From the NCBI GenBank assembly GCA_027886175.1, contig JAJNNQ010000139.1, positions 2,914,001 through 2,978,000 on the forward strand: DNA of 64,000 bases. The letters run 5' to 3'. Numbering within the stretch: the stretch's first letter is position 1; each line of letters starts with the position of its first letter. The notes under the pieces were generated by a model that searched no databases, was not told the DNA's origin, and saw nothing but the letters and a program-made list of their open reading frames with translations. Made by a program: the position numbers and the translations under genes. This document shows, piece after piece, positions 57,915 through 64,000 of this stretch. This stretch comes from Phylloscopus collybita (taxonomy: Eukaryota > Chordata > Aves > Passeriformes > Phylloscopidae).

Positions 57915-59314
57915 TACAAGGGCAGAGAAACTTCCATCTGGTGGTAGATTACACCTGATAGATATCCTCATTTCTATTGAATTTTAGTGCAATTTTAGTA
58001 GGAAGAAGCCCAGTGGCATGCAGACAGAATTAAACACGAACAATGGCCCATTTCTATGGGAAACCAAAGTCTCCACCCCACGTTCCGGATGTCCGTTTCT
58101 AGAAGGCCTTTGGAACGACAAGGGCAGACAAACTTCCGTCTGGTGGTTGATTGCATCGTGGAGATATCCTCATTTGTATGGAATTTCAGCAGGTAGAAGC
58201 CCAGTGGCAGGCAGATACCATTAGACATGAATGGTGGCCCTTTTCCCATGGGCAGCCAAAAATCTCCAGGCCACGTTCCTGATGTCAGGTTTTAGGAGGC
58301 CTTTGGCAGTACAAGGGCAGACAAACTTCCATCTGGTGGGAAATTGCATTTGGGAGATATCCTCATTTGTATGGAATTTCAGCAGGTAGAAGCCCAGTGG
58401 CAGGCAGAGAGACTTAGACACGTACGGTGGCCCTTTTCCATGGGAAAACAAAGTCTCCAACCCAGCCTCCTGATGTCAGTTTGTATGAGGCCGTTGGCAT
58501 TAGACGGGCAGACAAACTTTCAACTGGTGGTAGACTCCATCTGGGAGATATCCTCATTTGTATGGGATTTTACTAGGCATAAGCCCAGTGGCAGGCACAT
58601 AGCATTAGACACAAACCGTGGCCCATTTCCATGGGAAACCAAAGTCTCCACCGCACGTTCCTGATGTCAGTTTGTAGGAAGCCTTTGGCTCTACAGGGGC
58701 AGACAAACTTCCATCTGGTGGTAGATTGCACCTGGGAGACATCCTCATTTGTATGTAATTTTAGTACCCATAAGCCCAGTGGCAGGCAGACAACATTAGA
58801 CACGAACGGTGGCCCTTTTCCATGGGAAACCAAAGTGTCCGCCCCAAGTTCCTGATGTCAATTTGTAGGAAGCCTTTGGCTCTACAGGGGCAGAGGAACT
58901 TCCATCTTGTGGTAGATTGCACCCGGGAGACATCCTCATTTGCATGGAAATTTAGTGGGATTTTAATAGGCAGAAGCCTAGTGGCAGGCACACATCATTA
59001 GACACGAACAATGGACCTTTTCCATGGGAAACCAAAGTCTCCACCTCACGTTCCTGATGTCAGTTTGTAGGAGGCCTTTGGACCTACAAGGGCAGACGAA
59101 CTTCCATCTGGTGGTAGATTGCACCTGGGAGATATGCTCATTTGAATAGAATTTTAGTGGAATTTTAGTAGGCATAACCACAGTGCCAGGCAGACAGCAT
59201 TAGACACCAACGGTGGCCCATTTCCCGGGGAAACCAAAGTCTCCATCCCACATGCCTGATATCAGTTTGGACGAGGCCTTTGGTACTACAAGCGCAGACA
59301 AACTTCCAACTGGT
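57915..59314 (-). repeat. Segmental duplication, copy 1 (about 1.4 kb; partner 62,613-64,000)
   Basis: The offset is 4,698 at 57,951, 4,505 at 58,344, 4,696 from 58,471, 4,687 after a 9-bp gap and 4,686 at the window edge. The changes of about 191 bp are one monomer lost and one gained in the partner. Shared private variants include ACACCTGATAGATATCC and CATTAGACGGGCAG. The partner continues beyond the window. Confidence 0.85.
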
Positions 59315-62300
59315 GGTAGATTCCATGTGGGAGATATCCTCATTTGTGAGGAATTTCTGCAGGCATAACCCCAGTGGCAGGCAGACAGCATTAGAAACGA
59401 ACGGTGCCCCTTTTCCATGGGAAACCAATGTCTCCACCCCACGTTCCTGATGTCAGTTTTTAGGAGGCCTTTGGCACTACAAGGGCAGAGAAACTTCCAT
59501 CTGGTTGTAGATTGTACCTGGGAAGATATCCTCATTTCTATAGAATTTTAGTGGAATTTTAGTAGGCATAACCCCAGTGGCAGGCAGACAGCATTAGAAA
59601 CGAACGGTGCCCCTTTTCCATGGGAAACCAATGTCTGCACCCCACGTTCCTGATGTCAGTTTTTAGGAGGCCTTTGGCACTACGAGGGCAGACAAACTTC
59701 CACCTGGTGGTAGATTGCACCTGGGAGATATCCTCATTTTTATGGAACTTCAGCAGTCATAACCACAGTGCCAGGCAGACAGCATTAGACAGGAACAGTG
59801 GTCCTTTTCCTAGGGAAACCAAAGTCTCCACCCTAGGTTCCCGAGGGCAGTTTGTAGGAGACCTTTGGAAACACAAGGGCAGAGAAACTTCCATCTGGTG
59901 TTTGATTGCACCTGGGAGATATTCTCATTTGTATGGAATTTAAGTGGAATTTTAGGAGGCAGAATCCCAGCGGCAGGCAGACAGAATTAGACATGAATAG
60001 TGGCCCATTTCCATGGAAACCAAAGTCTCCATCCCAGGTTCCTGATGTCATTTTCTAGGAGGCCTCTGGCACTACAAGAGGAGACAAACTTCCAACTGGT
60101 GGCATATTGCATCTGGGAGATATCCTCATTTGTATGTAATTTTAGTAGCCATAAGCCCAGTGGGAGGCAGACAGCATTAGACACGAACGGTGGCCCTTTT
60201 CCATGGGAAACCAAAGTGTCCGCCCCAGGTTACTGATGTCAATTTGTAGGAAGCCTTTGGCTCTACAGGGGCAGACAAACTTCCATCTGGTGGTAGATTG
60301 CACCTGGGAGACATCCTCATTTGTATGGAATTTTAGTGGAATTTTAATAGGCAGAAGCCTAGTGGCATGCACAAGTCATTAGGCACGAACGCTGGCCCAT
60401 TTCCATGGGAAACCAAAGTCTCCACTCCAGGGTCCTGGTGTGAGTTTGTAGGAGGCGTTTGGCACTACAAGAGCAGACAAAGTTCCATCTGGTGGTTGAT
60501 TGCGTCGAGGAGATATCCTCATTTGTATGGAATTTCAGCAGGCAGAAGCCCAGTGGCAGGCAGACAGCATTAGACACAAACAATGGACCTTTTCCATGGG
60601 AAACCAAAGTCTCTACCCCAGCTTCTTGATGTCAGTTTGTAGAAGGCCTTTGGCACTACGGGGGCAGACAAACTTCCACCCGGTGGTAGATTACACCTGG
60701 GAGATATCCTCATTTTTATGGAACTTCAGCAGTCATAAACACAGTGCCAGGCAAAGAGCATTAGACAGGAACGGTGGTCCTTTTCCATGGGAAACCAAAG
60801 TCTCCACCATAGGTTCCTGATGGCAGTTTGTAGGAGGCCTTTGGCACTACAAGGGCAGAGAAACTTACATCTGGTGTTAGGTTGTAGCTGGGAGATATAC
60901 TCATTTGTATGGAATTTTAGTGGAATTTTAGTAGGCAGAATCCCAGCAGCAGGTAGATAGAATTAGACATGAATAGTGGCTCATTTCCATGGGAAACCAA
61001 AGTCTCCATCCCCCGTTCCTGATGTCAGTCTGTAAGAGGCGATTGGAACTACAAGGGCAGAAAAAATTCCATCTGGTGGTAGGTTGGACCTGGGAGATAT
61101 CGCCATTTGTATGGAATTTTAGTGGTATTTTAGTAGGCAGAAGTCCAGCGGCAGGCAGACAGCATTAGACACATGAACGCTGCCCAATATCCATGGGAAA
61201 CCAAAGTCTCCAACCCAGGCTCCTCATGTCAGTTTGTAGGAGGCCTTTGGCATTAAAAGGGCAGACAAACTTCCATCCGGTGGGAAATTCCATTTGGGAG
61301 ATATCCTCATATGTATGGAACTTTAGTAGGCATATGCCCACTGGCAGGCAGACAGCATTAGACAAGAACGGTGGCCCTTTTCCATGGAAAGACAAATTAT
61401 CCATCCTATGTTCCTGATGTCAGTTTGAAGGAGGCCTTTGGCAATACAAGGGCAGAAAAACTTCCATCTGGTGGTTGATTGCATCGGGGAGATATGCTCA
61501 TTTGTATGGGATTTCAGAAGGCAGAAGCCAAGTGGCACGCAGACAGCATTGGACACGAACAGTGGCCCTTTTCCATGGGAAACCAAAATCTCCACCCCAC
61601 GTTGCTGATGTCTCATTGTAGGAGGCGTTTTCCAATATAAGGGCAGAGAAACTTCCATCTGGTTGTAGATTGCACCTGGGAGATATCCTCATTTCTATGG
61701 AATTTTAGTGGAATTTTAGTAGGAAGAAACCCAGTGGCAGGCAGACAGCATTAGACACGAACAATGGCCCATTCCTATGGGAAACCACAGTCTCCACCCC
61801 ACGTTCCTGATGTCCGTTTCTAAGAGGCCTTTGGCACTACAAGGGCAGACAAACTTCCGCCTGGTGGCATATTGCATCTGGGAGATATCCTCATGTGTAT
61901 GTAGTTTCAGTAGTCATAAACCCAGTGGCAAGGAGACAGCATTAAACACAAAGGGTGGCCCTTTTCCAATAGAAACCAAAGCGTTCTCTCCAGATTCCTG
62001 ATGTCTATTTGTAGGAGGCCGTTGGCATTACAAAGGCAGACAAACTTTCAACTGGTGGTAGACTCCATCTGGGAGATATCCTCATTTGTATGGAATTTTA
62101 CTAGGCATAAGCCCAGTGGCAGGCACATAGCATTACACATAAACGGTGGCCCATTTCCATGGGAAAACAAAGTCTCCACCCCACGTTCCTGATGTCAGTT
62201 CTTAGGAGGCCTTTGGCACTATGAGGGCAGACAAACTTCCACCTGGTGGTAGATTACACCTGGGAGATATTCTCATTTGTATGGAATTTGAGTGGAATTT

Positions 62301-62612
62301 TAGTAGGCAGAATCCCAGCGGCAGGCAGACAGAATTAGACATGAATAGTTGCCCATTTCCATGGGAAACCAAAGTCTCCACCCCAGGTTCCTGATGTCAT
62401 TTTTTAGGAGGCCTCTGGCACTACAAGAGGGGACAAACTTCCAACTGGTGGCATATTGCATCTGGGATATATCCTCATTTGTGAGGAATTTCAGCAGGCA
62501 TAACCCCAGTGACAGGCGGACAGCCTTAGACACGAACAGTGGCCCTTTTCCGTGGGAAACCAAAACCTCCAGCCCATGTTGCAAATGTCACTTTGTAGGA
62601 GGTGTTTTCCAA

Positions 62613-64000
62613 TATAAGGGCAGAGAAACTTCCATCTGGTGGTAGATTACACCTGATAGATATCCTCATTTCTATTGAATTTTAGTGCAATTTTAGTAGG
62701 AAGAAGCCCAGTGGCAGGCAGACAGCATTAAACAGGAACAATGGCCCATTTCTATGGGAAACCAAAGTCTCCACCCCACGTTCCTGATGTCCGTTTCTAG
62801 AAGGCCTTTGGAACGACAAGGGCAGACAAACTTTCGTCTGGTGGTTGATTGCATCGTGGAGATATCCTCATTTGTATGGAATTTCAGCAGGTAGAAGCCC
62901 AGTGGCAGGCAGAGAGACTTAGACACGTACGGTGGCCCTTTTCCATGGGAAAACAAAGTCTCCAACCCAGCCTCCTGATGTCAGTTTGTAGGAGGCCTTT
63001 GGCATTAAAAGGGCAGAAAAACTTCCATCTGGTGGGAAATTGCATTTGGGAGATATCCTCATTTGTAGGGAATTTTAGTCGGCATGTGTCCACTGGCAGG
63101 AAGACAGCATTGAACAACAAAGGTGGCCCTTTTCCATGGGAAACCAATGCGTCCTCTCCAGATTCCTGATGTCAGTTTGTATGAGGCCGTTGGCATTAGA
63201 CGGGCAGACAAACTTTCAACTGGTGGTAGACTCCATCTGGGAGATATCCTCATTTGTATGGGATTTTACTAGGCATAAGCCCAGTGGCAGGCACATAGCA
63301 TTAGACACAAACCGTGGCCCATTTCCATGGGAAACCAAAGTCTCCACCGCACGTTCCTGATGTCAGTTTGTAGGAAGCCTTTGGCTCTACAGGGGCAGAC
63401 AAACTTCCATCTGGTGGTAGATTGCACCTGGGAGACATCCTCATTTGTATATACCCATAAGCCCAGTGGCAGGCAGACAACATTAGACACGAACGGTGGC
63501 CCTTTTCCATGGGAAACCAAAGTGTCCGCCCCAGGTTCCTGATGTCAATTTGTAGGAAGCCTTTGGCTCTACAGGGGCAGAGGAACTTCCATCTTGTGGT
63601 AGATTGCACCCGGGAGACATCCTCATTTGCATGGAAATTTAGTGGGATTTTAATAGGCAGAAGCCTAGTGGCAGGCACACATCATTAGACACGAACAATG
63701 GACCTTTTCCATGGGAAACCAAAGTCTCCACCTCACGTTCCTGATGTCAGTTTGTAGGAGGCCTTTGGACCTACAAGGGCAGACGAACTTCCATCTGGTG
63801 GTAGATTGCACCTGGGAGATATGCTCATTTGAATAGAATTTTAGTGGAATTTTAGTAGGCATAACCACAGTGCCAGGCAGACAGCATTAGACACCAACGG
63901 TGGCCCATTTCCCGGGGAAACCAAAGTCTCCATCCCACATGCTGATATCAGTTTGGACGAGGCCTTTGGTACTACAAGCGCAGACAAACTTCCAACTGGT
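62613..64000 (-). repeat. Segmental duplication, copy 2 (runs off the window)
   Basis: This is the partner of 57,915-59,314. It has a 9-bp deletion near 63,450 (GTATATACCCATAAGC against GTATGTAATTTTAGTACCC in copy 1) and a 1-bp deletion at about 63,940 (CATGCTGATATC against CATGCCTGATATC). At 63,000-63,160 it carries an extra monomer compared with copy 1. Confidence 0.85.

Larger units (their letters stand above)
54942..64000 (-). repeat. 191-bp satellite array, minus orientation, right of the ERV
   Basis: This is continuous minus-orientation satellite that picks up the monomer interrupted by the ERV and runs off the window. It contains the duplicated block 57,915-59,314 / 62,613-64,000. I see no gene or other insert in it. 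Confidence 0.96.

Noticed and set aside
1..64000. Regularly spaced repeats as a CRISPR array
   Set aside because: Monomers are about 191 bp with no unique spacers, and the retroviral content shows a eukaryote.

Overview
This is eukaryotic, non-genic DNA, most likely from a bird. It is almost entirely tandem satellite, with a second and quite different tandem repeat in the middle and a few endogenous-retrovirus (ERV) insertions. The case for a bird is indirect. The ERV transmembrane envelope is of the avian alpharetrovirus type (an internal hydrophobic stretch bracketed by cysteines, then a C-x6-CC motif), and the satellite monomer of about 191 bp has the same length as a centromeric satellite described in zebra finch (Tgut191A). 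I could not compare sequences, so the species and chromosome (centromere, W or germline-restricted) stay open. I see no intact host gene, tRNA, rRNA or CRISPR array.

Layout. 1-25,898: satellite in plus orientation, roughly 130 monomers of 189-203 bp. 25,899-27,213: GC- and CpG-rich 499-bp repeats in plus orientation (about 2.6 units). 27,214-30,250: the same repeat in minus orientation (about 6.1 units). 30,251-51,200: the 191-bp satellite in minus orientation, interrupted by three copies of a 368-bp solo LTR (36,038; 41,703; 43,064). 51,201-54,935: a defective class II ERV carrying RNase H-integrase, env and a 716-bp 3' LTR, flanked by a 6-bp target duplication. 54,936-64,000: minus-orientation satellite again. 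The window is therefore one large imperfect inverted repeat. Its arms are satellite, its centre is the 499-bp array, and its strand switch lies at about 27,213.

The satellite is a mosaic of segmental copies. I could trace tandem blocks of 584, 976, 1,157 and 1,361 bp and dispersed copies of about 0.8-4.5 kb at fixed offsets, in direct and inverted orientation. The three solo LTRs share one target-site duplication and the same flanks, so they are one insertion copied along with the satellite. A related block near 44.6 kb lacks the insertion. A 100-bp monomer segment at 16.9 kb matches, with a single mismatch, an inverted segment at 50.7 kb, which suggests sequence exchange between opposite-orientation arrays.

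Nothing here appears to work as a protein-coding pathway. The open frames in the satellite and in the 499-bp repeat are by-products of stop-poor repeats, and the ERV genes are broken by in-frame stops, a frameshift and a large 5' deletion. The most unusual object is the palindrome with its CpG-island-like 499-bp core.
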